Shown here piece after piece: positions 1 to 10,109 of a stretch of 64,000 bases of DNA. Made by a program: the position numbers and the translations under genes. The DNA comes from Alicyclobacillus fastidiosus. Lineage in GTDB: Bacteria > Bacillota > Bacilli > Alicyclobacillales > Alicyclobacillaceae. Under the pieces are notes generated by a model. It searched no databases. It had not been told where the DNA came from and saw only the letters and a list, made by a program, of their open reading frames with translations. Location of the stretch: positions 1,922,001 to 1,986,000 of the forward strand of contig NZ_CP104067.1 in the NCBI RefSeq assembly GCF_026651875.1, written 5' to 3'. The stretch's first letter is position 1. Each line of letters begins with the position of its first letter.

Positions 1-41
1 AAGCCCAAATCGATAACGCTTCAAGGTTCACCATCCATTCC

Positions 42-78
42 AATAAAAAAGCATCCAGGTGATTATACACCTGGATGC
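42..78 (-). terminator. Terminator of the malic enzyme gene
   Basis: An 11-bp perfect stem (51-61 with 68-78, loop of 6) is followed on the minus strand by a run of T residues (complement of the A-run at 45-50). It lies about 40 bases past the malic enzyme stop codon, so it is a standard intrinsic terminator for that gene. Confidence 0.9.
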
Positions 79-120
79 TTCGGGAACTTCAAGATATTGA
101 TGAGTTCCTGGTGGTTAAAC

Positions 121-1545
121 TCAATAATTGTCCGCGTGAATCACTTCACGCCGTGCCACTCCGGAGTCATACGCCGCTTTCGCGACCGCGTCGCTGACTT
201 TCTTGACCACAGCCTGGTTAAATACAGAAGGAATAATATAGTCCTCTGTCAACTCGTCTTCCCGAATCGAGGAGGCGATAGCGTGCGCCGCAGCGAGCTT
301 CATCTCTTCGTTAATCGTGCGTGCGCGCGACTTGAGCGCTCCCTTGAAGATGCCTGGGAAGCAAAGAACGTTGTTAATCTGGTTCGGATAGTCGCTTCGT
401 CCCGTCGCCATCACACGCACGTATGGCGCGGCCTCTTCTGGCCTGATCTCGGGTGTCGGGTTGGCCATCGCAAACACGATGGGGTCACTCGCCATCTTCT
501 TCAGATGTTCCACGCTGAGTACACCGGGGCCGGAAACGCCGATGAATATGTCAGCGTCTTCGATGGCGTCGTCTAACGTGCCGGTCACGTTGTGCGGATT
601 GGTGTGCTCTGCATACCAGTTCCACATCGGAATGTCGTACGTCTGATTGCGGTTCAGGATTCCGTCGAGGGTGACCCCGAGCACATTCGTGACACCGGCT
701 GCCAGCATCATCTTCGTGCAGGCGACGCCAGCCGCGCCGATGCCTACGATGACGACCTTGCAATCCTGTAAGCGTTTGCCCACGAGTTTTGTCGCATTCA
801 AAAGGCCGGCGAGGAGTACGACAGCGGTTCCGTGTTGGTCGTCGTGAAAGACAGGGATGTCCAATTCCTCTTTGAGCCGTTCCTCAATCTCAAAGCAGCG
901 CGGCGAACCGATGTCCTCGAGGTTGATTCCGCCAAACGCTGGTGCGATGCTCTTCACAATTCGCACGATCTCGTCGGTATCTTTCGTATCCAGACAAATC
1001 GGGAACGCGTCGATCCCGGCAAATTGCTTGAACAACATCGCCTTGCCTTCCATAACCGGCATGGCTGCGTGCGGGCCGATGTCGCCAAGGCCGAGCACAG
1101 CGGTCCCATCGGAGACGACGGCGACGGTATTGCGCTTGATCGTCAATTGATAGGCTTTCGACGGATCTTCGTGAATCGCCTCGCAGACGCGCGCCACGTG
1201 CGGCGTGTAGACGCGAGACAAGTCGTCGCGGTTCTTCACCTGAAGCTTCGGCGTAACTTCCAACTTTCCACCGAGGTGTACGAGGAACGTGCGGTCCGAT
1301 ACGGCGACGACGTGAATCCCCGGCTCGGTGTTCAGCATATCGGAGATTCGCTTGCCGTGTTCGCGACTTTCCACAGTGACTGTGACGTCTCGGACCACGA
1401 CGTCCTTGCTGACGCGGATGACGTCGACGGCATTGATGTCACCACCGGCTACACCCACCAAACTCGCAACCTTCGCAAAGGTTGTAACTGAGTTAGCGAG
1501 TTCCAAACGATAAATCAAACTGATGCCCGGACTGCGGACTTCCAC
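121..1545 (-). CDS. NAD(P)-dependent malic enzyme with N-terminal ACT domain
   Basis: Oxidative decarboxylation of malate to pyruvate in the cytoplasm. The protein has 474 residues. An ACT-type ligand-binding domain fills about the first 85 residues, followed by the malic enzyme N-domain (YTPHVA near 113, MEGKAMLFKQF near 166, metal-binding NLEDIG and DDQHGT near 210-240) and a Rossmann domain with VGIGAAGVA near 267. The GTG at 1545 is preferred because GGGGAGG lies about 8 bases upstream; the frame stays open to 1563. The ACT domain suggests allosteric control, possibly by an amino acid, but the ligand cannot be read from sequence. It is divergent from the PucR-type regulator gene. Together with ppc downstream it gives a malate/PEP/pyruvate node. 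Whether NAD or NADP is used is not certain. Confidence 0.93.
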   Translation of the reverse strand: MEVRSPGISLIYRLELANSVTTFAKVASLVGVAGGDINAVDVIRVSKDVVVRDVTVTVESREHGKRISDMLNTEPGIHVVAVSDRTFLVHLGGKLEVTPKLQVKNRDDLSRVYTPHVARVCEAIHEDPSKAYQLTIKRNTVAVVSDGTAVLGLGDIGPHAAMPVMEGKAMLFKQFAGIDAFPICLDTKDTDEIVRIVKSIAPAFGGINLEDIGSPRCFEIEERLKEELDIPVFHDDQHGTAVVLLAGLLNATKLVGKRLQDCKVVIVGIGAAGVACTKMMLAAGVTNVLGVTLDGILNRNQTYDIPMWNWYAEHTNPHNVTGTLDDAIEDADIFIGVSGPGVLSVEHLKKMASDPIVFAMANPTPEIRPEEAAPYVRVMATGRSDYPNQINNVLCFPGIFKGALKSRARTINEEMKLAAAHAIASSIREDELTEDYIIPSVFNQAVVKKVSDAVAKAAYDSGVARREVIHADNY

Positions 1546-1693
1546 GTGCAAAGACCTCCCCACATATCACTCAAATGACGCATTGAGTCTTATTGATATT
1601 ACCAAACTCCGGCGCGCCGGGACAACGTCCGACCCAGCACAACTCCACGATTTTCAGATAAAATGGACATAACAATGAGACGAGGTGAGGCGC

Positions 1694-2779
1694 ATGACCT
1701 GGTGGACAGAACCGCTGCGGCGTTGGACGGACGCTTTGGAAATCGATGTAGTTGTAGAACATGCGCCTACGTCTGACCCGGGGATCATCGGGGCGTGGTC
1801 GGAACAGCCAAACGAATGGTGGTTCCAGTTGGACGAGTCGACGCGCGTTCGCTTTCCCGACTGGAAACCGACTCGGGCGATGCGAGAGGCCTTGGGCTAT
1901 ACGCTGACAGGTGGCAGAGACCTCGCGCGCCCGACGGTGGATAGGATGGAGCAAGCGTACCGGGCGCTGCTCGAATTGGACGTACACGGCCTGGTTCGCG
2001 CTTCCACCGCCTCTGCACCGCCATGTATTCCAGCTAGCGAGTATTGGTCGTACCCTGGCTACTTGTTTCTGGTGCGGCGAAAAGGGGAGGTAAGAACCGA
2101 CGCGGAGGAAGTGAACTTGTCCTGGACACAGGTGATCTCCGATATGTTGTCCGCCATCTTGGGCGAGGGATGGCATCGCGAACTTGGCGAACGCAAAGAC
2201 GTCGTCGCCTACTTGCCCGTTTCGAAACTAGAAGAAGCCGTACTCGACCTTCCTGAGGCCGATGACGACCTGCCCATCATCGACCGCTTGAACAGCGTCG
2301 CGAAACTCCTCGTCTCGGCCATCGCCGAGGACGCCTACTTCGATGTTCGGGTGTCCGTGTCGAGGAGGATCGATAAGCCCAGTCAAATTCACGCCGGACT
2401 GGCATCCGCACTGCTCGCGACACGGCTTCAATCGCTGGCCAACACTCGTACGTCGGTGTTTGGCGAGGGCCTGCTGCCGCTCTTCGCGACACTTGCGTCG
2501 GACGAGGCGGTCGACGCGTTTTGGCAAGTGTTGCTAGAGCGCGCTCAGCTGCCTGTGGACGCCTGGCCGGAGGATTGGCTGGACATCGTGCAGGGCGTCA
2601 TTCAGGCTAACCTGAATATCAGTGAGGCTGCGCGCATTCTGTACGTCCATCGCAACACGCTCATTCACAAGCTCGACCGCCTGGCGCAGGTGACGGGCTA
2701 CGACGTCCGCAATATCACCGACGCAATGGTCCTCTATGTCGCCGCTCTATTGAAAACACAACAAGTTGCACTGAAATGA
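1694..2779 (+). CDS. PucR/CdaR-family transcriptional regulator
   Basis: The protein has 361 residues. The last 60 residues form the PucR C-terminal helix-turn-helix: LNISEAARILYVHRNTLIHK is the typical 'N-x-S-x-A-A-x-x-L-x-x-H-R-N-T-L' signature of CdaR/PucR regulators. The N-terminal 280 residues have no domain I can name; the central part resembles the GGDEF-like fold seen between sensor and HTH in this family. ATG at 1694 is preferred because GAGGTGAG precedes it; an in-frame GTG lies at 1685. It is divergent from the malic enzyme gene with about 150 bases between, so it may control that gene, but this is inference only. Members of the family respond to purines or organic acids. Confidence 0.8.
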   Translation: MTWWTEPLRRWTDALEIDVVVEHAPTSDPGIIGAWSEQPNEWWFQLDESTRVRFPDWKPTRAMREALGYTLTGGRDLARPTVDRMEQAYRALLELDVHGLVRASTASAPPCIPASEYWSYPGYLFLVRRKGEVRTDAEEVNLSWTQVISDMLSAILGEGWHRELGERKDVVAYLPVSKLEEAVLDLPEADDDLPIIDRLNSVAKLLVSAIAEDAYFDVRVSVSRRIDKPSQIHAGLASALLATRLQSLANTRTSVFGEGLLPLFATLASDEAVDAFWQVLLERAQLPVDAWPEDWLDIVQGVIQANLNISEAARILYVHRNTLIHKLDRLAQVTGYDVRNITDAMVLYVAALLKTQQVALK

Positions 2780-2876
2780 CGAAGCGATAGGTGCAGAGTG
2801 TACATACTCCGTTAGACGTTTGTTCGATAGACTAAACGTACAAATTGTTCCCGCTTTCATTTAAGGAGGACGTCTC

Positions 2877-4025
2877 GTGGCACGCGTACATCTTCAGCAC
2901 ATTTCGAAAACCTATAGCGGTGCAACCGAACCAGTCGTCAAGGATTTCAACCTGGACATCGAAGACAAGGAATTTGTCGTTTTCGTCGGTCCGTCAGGTT
3001 GCGGCAAAACGACGACGCTGCGCATGATCGCCGGTCTGGAGGACATCACAGGCGGCGACTTGATGATCGGTGAACGCCGAGTGAACGATGTGGCGCCCAA
3101 AGATCGGGATATCGCAATGGTGTTCCAAAACTATGCACTCTACCCACATATGTCGGTCTATCAAAACATGGCATTCGGTTTAAAACTTCGCAAGGTTCCA
3201 AAAACGGAAATCGACAAGCGCGTTCATGAGGCGGCTCGGATCCTCGATATTGAGCACCTCCTGGACCGCAAACCGAAGGCGCTGTCCGGCGGTCAACGCC
3301 AACGCGTAGCCCTCGGCCGCGCAATCGTCCGTGAACCACAGGTGTTCCTGATGGACGAACCACTTTCCAACTTGGATGCAAAACTTCGCGTACAAATGCG
3401 CGCTGAAATTCGTAAACTACACCAACGGCTGCAGACGACGATGATCTATGTCACGCACGACCAGACAGAGGCCATGACGATGGGCGACCGCATCTGCGTC
3501 ATGAAGGACGGCATCATCCAACAGGCCGATACCCCGCAAGTGGTCTACTCTCAACCGAAGAACATCTTCGTTGCGGGATTCATCGGATCGCCGGCGATGA
3601 ATTTCATCCATGGCGAAATCGTCGCCGAGGGCAGTCACTTCTACTTCCGCGCACCAAACGTGTCCATTTTGTTGCCGGAGGGTCGCTACAACGTGTTGAA
3701 GAGCTCGGGGGTCATCGGCAAGAAGGTCGTTCTCGGGGTTCGTCCGGAAGACCTTCACAACGAAGAGGTGTTCATGTCGACCTATCCCGAAGCTGTGATC
3801 GGGGCCAAAGTCGAAGTCGTGGAACACATGGGCTCGGAGGTGTACCTCCATGTGAACACGGGCTCGACGCCGTTTGTCGCCCGTGCCAACTCCCGGTTTA
3901 GCTTCCATCCGGGCAGTGAGGTGAAACTTGCAGTCGACCTCAACAAGATTCACATCTTCGACGCCGCGACGGAAGAGTCTATCGGCTTCGCGACTGCGAC
4001 GGAAAAGTCTGAAGTGACCGTTTGA
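2877..4025 (+). CDS. msmX: MsmX/UgpC-type sugar ABC transporter ATPase
   Basis: ATP-hydrolysing subunit of a carbohydrate-uptake ABC transporter. The 382-residue protein has Walker A GPSGCGKTT near 38, signature LSGGQRQR near 135, Walker B VFLMDEP followed by the D-loop SNLDAKLR, and the switch histidine in THDQTEAM. The C-terminal 130 residues form a TOBE/OB regulatory region. No permease or binding-protein gene is nearby, which fits the multipurpose MsmX ATPases that serve several sugar importers. GTG start at 2877 follows AAGGAGGA. The crh-like gene starts 30 bases downstream, so both may be co-transcribed, linking sugar import with carbon catabolite control. The exact substrate set cannot be stated. 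Confidence 0.9.
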   Translation: MARVHLQHISKTYSGATEPVVKDFNLDIEDKEFVVFVGPSGCGKTTTLRMIAGLEDITGGDLMIGERRVNDVAPKDRDIAMVFQNYALYPHMSVYQNMAFGLKLRKVPKTEIDKRVHEAARILDIEHLLDRKPKALSGGQRQRVALGRAIVREPQVFLMDEPLSNLDAKLRVQMRAEIRKLHQRLQTTMIYVTHDQTEAMTMGDRICVMKDGIIQQADTPQVVYSQPKNIFVAGFIGSPAMNFIHGEIVAEGSHFYFRAPNVSILLPEGRYNVLKSSGVIGKKVVLGVRPEDLHNEEVFMSTYPEAVIGAKVEVVEHMGSEVYLHVNTGSTPFVARANSRFSFHPGSEVKLAVDLNKIHIFDAATEESIGFATATEKSEVTV

Positions 4026-4054
4026 CGGTGTGTGGAAAAAGGGAGTGAGGCGGC

Positions 4055-4315
4055 GTGGTAGAGCGCAGTTTGAGAATCGAGTTGGCGCAGGGCTTGGCTG
4101 CTCGTCCTGCGGCAGAGTTTGTGAAGTTGGCTTCGTCGTATGCGAGCAGTGTACGTCTCGGGAAAAATGGTCAGTTCATCGATGCCAAGAGCATCCTCGG
4201 CGTGATGTCGATGGCCTTGTCGCACGGAGATGAGGTCACACTGCAAGTCGACGGCTCGGATGAACAGGAGGCTGTGGCAAAGCTGTCGGCCTTCTTAGGT
4301 GAATCCGTCCAGTGA
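4055..4315 (+). CDS. crh: Crh-like HPr paralogue lacking the active histidine
   Basis: An 86-residue HPr-fold protein. In PTS HPr the phospho-accepting histidine is residue 15 in G-[IL]-H-A-R-P-A; here the motif reads GLAARPA, so position 15 is Ala. The regulatory serine is kept at position 46 in AKSILGVMS. This is the pattern of Crh (Gln15 in B. subtilis), which cannot carry PTS phosphate but is phosphorylated on Ser46 by HPr kinase and then acts as CcpA corepressor. GTG start at 4055 follows GTGAGGCGG. It lies 29 bases after the msmX-type ATPase gene. Role in catabolite repression is inferred from these residues; Ala rather than Gln at 15 is unusual. Confidence 0.85.
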   Translation: MVERSLRIELAQGLAARPAAEFVKLASSYASSVRLGKNGQFIDAKSILGVMSMALSHGDEVTLQVDGSDEQEAVAKLSAFLGESVQ

Positions 4316-4601
4316 GGACAGACAGGCGGTAGCGTACGGCCCACGGCGGCCTGTGCGCCATCCTTCTGAGAAGAAAGCGCAACAGGCGTCGGTCGTCCCA
4401 CGAAAGCCGCCGCCGCATCTGATCACGGGGTCCACTTCGATGTTGCAGAAGCTCCAGCACATCGAGGTGGGCCCTTTCCCTTGCAACGAACCGGATGGTG
4501 ACGAAGGCGAAGCATCGACCGCACAATAGCGTTGCACCGTTCGCGGTGTTCGGTTAGGCTTTATGAAGAGAGCTGCGACGAGAGAAAAGGGAGGAAAGAC
4601 A
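4316..4601. other. Intergenic region between crh and ppc
   Basis: About 290 bases without a supported gene. A 76-codon frame (4299-4529) starts inside crh, has no ribosome binding site and has a composition unlike a folded protein, so I do not call it. No clear terminator or promoter was recognised. Confidence 0.5.
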
Positions 4602-7313
4602 GTGCAACTTGATGCACCCTTACACAGAGATATCCGAATTCTCGGCGATTTACTAGGCGAAGTCCTCGTGGAACAGTGTGGTAGGTCCGTGTTCGATCAC
4701 GTTGAACAGATCCGCAAGGCCGCCAAGTCGTTTCGCGGAGATCCGTCAGAAAGCACCCGGGCCGCTTTGCAACAGGCGGTCGAAGCCGTGCCTGGCGAGC
4801 TTCGCAGCGACACGATTCACGCGTTTTCCGTCTATTTTCAACTCGTCAATCTAGCGGAACAGAACCATCGACTTCGTCGCCGTCGAGCCTACGAGAAATC
4901 TGATCAACCACAACGGGGCACATTTCAAGAGGCGATGAACGTGCTACACAGGCAGGAGGTTCCGCCAGAGCAAGTGCAGGAACTGTTGCGTCAGGTCGGC
5001 ATCGAACTGATCTTGACCGCACATCCCACCGAGGCCTTGCGCCGGACCGTGCTCGACAAGCACACGAAAATTTCCGCTTTTCTCGAGGAGATGGACGATC
5101 CGCGCAAGGCCCCGCGCGAGCTCGAGCGGTTGCGCGAGCAAATCCGCACCGAGATCATCGCGCTGTGGCAGACCAGATCGGTGCGCAAGCACCGGATCAC
5201 CGTCATAGACGAGGTCAGAAACGGACTCTATTTTCTCGACCAGATTTTGTTCGACGTCTTGCCGCAGGTGCATGAAAAACTAGAGCGTTCGGTTTCTGAA
5301 AGTTTTGGCGATAAAGACATCCAGGTGCCTGAGCTGATCCGCTTTGGCTCCTGGATGGGTGGAGACAGAGACGGGAATCCGAACGTGACGCACGACGTGA
5401 CGGAGATGACGTTGAAGCTGCACTTCGATTTGGCGGTCAGCAAATACCAGGAGAAGTTGCATCAGTTGGCGCGCGATCTCAGCCCCTCGGTGGAACGTGT
5501 CGGGGCGGACGAAGCCTTGCTCGAGTCACTGGATGCGCCGACGGATGAGCCATATCGAGCCAAAATTGATCAAATGGTCGAACGCCTTGTCAATACGAAG
5601 CGACACGTTCATGGCGAACCGACGACGGGTCCGCGTTATCACAGCGCGTCTGAGTTGCAGGACGATATTGCGTTAATGGATACGTCGCTGCGCAACCACC
5701 GCGGCGCAAGATTGGCCGACACGTTTGTTCGGCCGCTGCAGTTGCAAGTGAGCCTGTTTGGATTTCACATGGTGACACTTGACATCCGACAACACAGCGG
5801 CGTACACGAGCGCGCAATCAGCGAGTTGCTCGACGTGGCGGGACTGGCCGACTATCCGTCGCTTTGCGAGGAGGAGCGCATTCGGGTGCTGTCGGACTGC
5901 CTCGCCTCCGCACGGCCGATTCGAAACCCCTATCACGCCTATTCGAACGAGACGTTGGAAGCCTTGCGCGTGTTTGACTGCATTCGCAGCGGGCACATTC
6001 AATTTGGGCGCGCGTCCGTGCGCGATTACCTGATCTCCATGACACAAGGGGCCAGCGACCTGTTGGAAGTCTTGCTGTTAGCGAAGGAGTCCGGACTGTT
6101 CGGGTGGCCAGACGGCCCCGGGGCGGCACCGACGAGTCACCTCAACGTCGTACCGCTGTTCGAAACGATTGAAGATCTGCAGGCAGCACCGGCTATCATG
6201 CAGTCCCTGTTTGAGAATTCGGTGTACGGTCGGCACCTCGAGGTGCACAATCGCTCCCAGGAGATCATGCTCGGCTATTCGGACAGCAACAAGGATGGTG
6301 GCTACCTCACGGCTAACTGGTCGCTGTACACGGCGCAACAGGCCTTGCTCGACATCGCAGCGTCGCATGACATCCGGTTGAAGTTTTTCCACGGTCGCGG
6401 CGGGGCGCTTGGACGTGGCGGCGGTCCTGTCGAACAGTCCATCTTGGCGCAACCGGTTCGGGCTCTGCACGGCCACGTGAAAATTACCGAGCAGGGTGAG
6501 GTCATCTCCCAGCGCTATAGCCACAAGGGCATCGCTGAACGGTCGCTCGAATCGGCGGCAGCCGCTGTTTTAATAGGGGCCACCAGATCTCGCTTCGATT
6601 CGAGCGAAACGGAGCCGGTCGACTGGGTTCGCCTCTTGGAATCGGCCTCGCGGCGTTCCTTTGAAGCGTACCGGGCATTCGTCTTTGGCGATGAGGATTT
6701 CTTGGCGTATTTTCACACGGCGACGCCTGTCGATGAGATCGGCAAACTCAATATCGGGTCCCGCCCTTCCAAGCGCACCCATTCAGCCAGGATTGAGGAC
6801 CTGCGCGCCATTCCGTGGGTCTTTTCGTGGACGCAAAGCAGGCACCTTCTGCCCGCGTGGTATGGATTCGGTACATCGATGGAAGAACTGATGCAAGTGG
6901 AAGGAAATCTGGAACACCTGCGAGCGATGTACAGCGGCTGGCCGTTCTTTCGGACGCTCGTCGACAATCTGCAAATGGCACTGGCGAAGGCGGACATGTT
7001 GGTGGCGCGCGAGTACGCGCATCTCGCGGGCGATGTCGGAGTGCGGCTGTTCGCCGACATCGAGCGCGAATACGAGCGCAGCCGTCGCGCCGTGCTCCAG
7101 ATCACCGGATACGGAAATCTGTTGGACAACAAGTCGGTGATTCAGGCGTCGATTCAGTTGCGTAACCCGTACGTCGACCCGCTTTCATTCTTCCAAGTTC
7201 GCCTACTTCGGCAATTGCGAGAGACGGCCAACGAAGAGGAGCGAGCACTGCTCCTATCGGACGTTTTGTTGACGATTAACGGCATCGCGGCGGGCCTCCG
7301 AAATACCGGTTAA
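4602..7313 (+). CDS. ppc: Phosphoenolpyruvate carboxylase
   Basis: Anaplerotic carboxylation of PEP with bicarbonate to oxaloacetate. The 903-residue protein has the family's normal length and both active-site signatures: LTAHPTE with the first catalytic His, and FHGRGGALGRGGGP with the second, plus GSWMGGDRDGNP and MLGYSDSNKDGGY. The C-terminus ends in NTG as in most PEPCs. GTG at 4602 is chosen because GGGAGGAAAG lies 4-14 bases upstream; an in-frame ATG at 4563 has no good ribosome binding site. A terminator follows at 7340-7380. Next to pfkA and the aldolase gene it forms a glycolysis/anaplerosis cluster. Confidence 0.97.
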   Translation: MQLDAPLHRDIRILGDLLGEVLVEQCGRSVFDHVEQIRKAAKSFRGDPSESTRAALQQAVEAVPGELRSDTIHAFSVYFQLVNLAEQNHRLRRRRAYEKSDQPQRGTFQEAMNVLHRQEVPPEQVQELLRQVGIELILTAHPTEALRRTVLDKHTKISAFLEEMDDPRKAPRELERLREQIRTEIIALWQTRSVRKHRITVIDEVRNGLYFLDQILFDVLPQVHEKLERSVSESFGDKDIQVPELIRFGSWMGGDRDGNPNVTHDVTEMTLKLHFDLAVSKYQEKLHQLARDLSPSVERVGADEALLESLDAPTDEPYRAKIDQMVERLVNTKRHVHGEPTTGPRYHSASELQDDIALMDTSLRNHRGARLADTFVRPLQLQVSLFGFHMVTLDIRQHSGVHERAISELLDVAGLADYPSLCEEERIRVLSDCLASARPIRNPYHAYSNETLEALRVFDCIRSGHIQFGRASVRDYLISMTQGASDLLEVLLLAKESGLFGWPDGPGAAPTSHLNVVPLFETIEDLQAAPAIMQSLFENSVYGRHLEVHNRSQEIMLGYSDSNKDGGYLTANWSLYTAQQALLDIAASHDIRLKFFHGRGGALGRGGGPVEQSILAQPVRALHGHVKITEQGEVISQRYSHKGIAERSLESAAAAVLIGATRSRFDSSETEPVDWVRLLESASRRSFEAYRAFVFGDEDFLAYFHTATPVDEIGKLNIGSRPSKRTHSARIEDLRAIPWVFSWTQSRHLLPAWYGFGTSMEELMQVEGNLEHLRAMYSGWPFFRTLVDNLQMALAKADMLVAREYAHLAGDVGVRLFADIEREYERSRRAVLQITGYGNLLDNKSVIQASIQLRNPYVDPLSFFQVRLLRQLRETANEEERALLLSDVLLTINGIAAGLRNTG

Positions 7314-7339
7314 ACCGCGTATTCGAGATTGCAAGTTGG

Positions 7340-7380
7340 GCGCCTGTGCTCTACCATGTAGAGTATAGGCGCATCTTTTT
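7340..7380 (+). terminator. Terminator after ppc
   Basis: A 15-base arm at 7340-7354 pairs with 7358-7372 with a few mismatches, followed by CATCTTTTT. It separates ppc from pfkA. Confidence 0.8.
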
Positions 7381-7428
7381 GCAGTCACGATGGACCCGTC
7401 CATCGCTCAGTAATCGAAGTGGGACTGA

Positions 7429-8433
<1,005 letters not shown>

Positions 8434-8475
8434 ATGCAAAATTAAATGCAAAAATTTTGAGGAGTGATATACACC

Positions 8476-9543
8476 GTGATCGAACAAATCATGCAATATC
8501 TCGGCGATGACTCAGATTATCTATTAAACCACAAGTCTACTGGCATTCCGCTGTCGAGCATCACGACGCCCTCTCCGGCGTATGTCGACGACGTGTTTAC
8601 ATATACCAACCGCAACAACCAGGTATTGCGGAGTTTACAATCCCTCTACTCCAATGGCCGCCTCGCGAACACCGGATACGTTTCAATTCTGCCGGTCGAC
8701 CAGGGGATCGAACACTCCGCAGGCGCTTCGTTTGCGAAAAATCCAGCCTACTTTGACGCCGAGAACATCGTGAAGTTGGCGATTGAAGGCGGCTGTAACG
8801 GCGTCGCTTCCACGCTTGGCGTGTTGGCGCTTACGAGCCGTAAGTACGCGCACAAGATCCCATACATCGTGAAAGTGAACCACAACGAAATGCTGACCTA
8901 TCCAAACAAGTATGACCAGGTCATGTTCGCATCGGTGAAGCAAGCGTGGGATCTGGGGGCTGCCGGCATCGGCGCAACCATCTATTTCGGGTCCCCGGAA
9001 TCCACCCGCCAACTGCAAGAAGTCAGCGAAGCGTTTAAATTGGCTCACGAGCTGGGGATGTTCACCATTCTCTGGTGTTACCTGCGCAACGAGGCGTTCG
9101 TGAAAGACGGTGTCGACTACCACACTGCGGCTGACTTGACGGGACAGGCCAACCACATTGGCGTGACCATCGAAGCGGACATCATCAAACAGAAGCTGCC
9201 GACGGTCAACGGGGGCTATACGGCTTTGAACATGGGTCAAAGCAGCTACGGCAAGACGGACAAGCGCATCTACACGGAACTGACGACTGATCACCCAATC
9301 GACCTCACACGCTACCAAGTAGCGAACTGCTACATGGGCAAAATCGGCCTCATTAGCTCCGGTGGCGCATCTGGCGAAAACGACTTCGCAGAGGCTGTGA
9401 AGACGGCTGTCATCAACAAGCGCGCAGGCGGTATGGGCCTCATCTCCGGCCGCAAGGCGTTCCAACGCCCGATGGACGAGGGTGTAAAGCTTCTTAACGC
9501 CATTCAGGACGTCTACCTGTGCGAAGACGTCACATTGGCATAA
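8476..9543 (+). CDS. Class I fructose-bisphosphate aldolase (FbaB/DhnA type)
   Basis: Cleaves fructose 1,6-bisphosphate by a Schiff-base mechanism. The 355-residue protein matches the bacterial/archaeal class I family: [35 protein letters not shown] and [12 protein letters not shown] near the C-terminus. Class II (zinc) histidine motifs are absent. GTG at 8476 is preferred, with GAGGAGTGAT upstream; the frame is open to 8464, which would overlap the ribosome binding site. It lies 42 bases after pfkA, so the two consecutive glycolytic steps are probably co-transcribed, and it ends in a strong terminator. Confidence 0.92.
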   Translation: MIEQIMQYLGDDSDYLLNHKSTGIPLSSITTPSPAYVDDVFTYTNRNNQVLRSLQSLYSNGRLANTGYVSILPVDQGIEHSAGASFAKNPAYFDAENIVKLAIEGGCNGVASTLGVLALTSRKYAHKIPYIVKVNHNEMLTYPNKYDQVMFASVKQAWDLGAAGIGATIYFGSPESTRQLQEVSEAFKLAHELGMFTILWCYLRNEAFVKDGVDYHTAADLTGQANHIGVTIEADIIKQKLPTVNGGYTALNMGQSSYGKTDKRIYTELTTDHPIDLTRYQVANCYMGKIGLISSGGASGENDFAEAVKTAVINKRAGGMGLISGRKAFQRPMDEGVKLLNAIQDVYLCEDVTLA

Positions 9544-9551
9544 CCGATGCG

Positions 9552-9575
9552 AAGCACCCTTCGGGGTGCTTTTTG
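9552..9575 (+). terminator. Terminator after the aldolase gene
   Basis: AAGCACCC (9552-9559), loop TTCG, GGGTGCTT (9564-9571), then a T-run. A compact UUCG-loop intrinsic terminator right after the aldolase stop codon. Confidence 0.93.
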
Positions 9576-9614
9576 AATTTTGAGATACGTTTTAGTTCAG
9601 GAAGGGGAAACGCT

Positions 9615-10109
9615 GTGACAAAGCCAGTAGTGGGCGTCATCATGGGAAGTCAGTCGGATTGGGACACCATGGTGCACGCATGCGAGGTGCTGGACGAGCT
9701 GCAGGTGCCATACGAGAAAAAAGTCGTGTCTGCACACCGCACGCCCGACTATATGTTTGAATACGCACAAACGGCCCGGGCACGCGGATTGCAGGTGATC
9801 ATCGCCGGCGCGGGTGGGGCAGCTCACCTCCCCGGTATGGTGGCGTCGAAGACGGACTTACCGGTCATTGGCGTGCCCGTGAAGACCTCATCATTACAGG
9901 GGCTGGAGTCGTTGTTGTCCATCGTTCAAATGCCAGGCGGCGTGCCGGTGGCCACGATGGCGATTGGACGAGCGGGTGCGACGAATGCCGCTCTGTTCGC
10001 TGCGCGCTTGTTGGCCATCTCTGACGATGCGCTGGCAACTCGGTACGCCGCGCGGCGCGAAGCCATCGAGCGCTCTGTGCTGGACGGAGGTGAGCCGGGT
10101 GTCTCATGA
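9615..10109 (+). CDS. purE: N5-carboxyaminoimidazole ribonucleotide mutase
   Basis: Converts N5-CAIR to CAIR in purine synthesis. The 164-residue protein has the family motifs [23 protein letters not shown] and [20 protein letters not shown] start at 9615 follows GGAAGGGG. Its last 11 bases overlap the purK start region, so translation is probably coupled. No other pur gene follows; a terminator after purK closes the unit, so purEK stands apart from the rest of the pathway in this window. Confidence 0.95.
   Translation: MTKPVVGVIMGSQSDWDTMVHACEVLDELQVPYEKKVVSAHRTPDYMFEYAQTARARGLQVIIAGAGGAAHLPGMVASKTDLPVIGVPVKTSSLQGLESLLSIVQMPGGVPVATMAIGRAGATNAALFAARLLAISDDALATRYAARREAIERSVLDGGEPGVS

Noticed and set aside
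4299..4529. 76-codon frame between crh and ppc
   Set aside because: Starts inside crh, lacks a ribosome site, and encodes a Pro/Glu/Gln-rich sequence with no sign of a fold.
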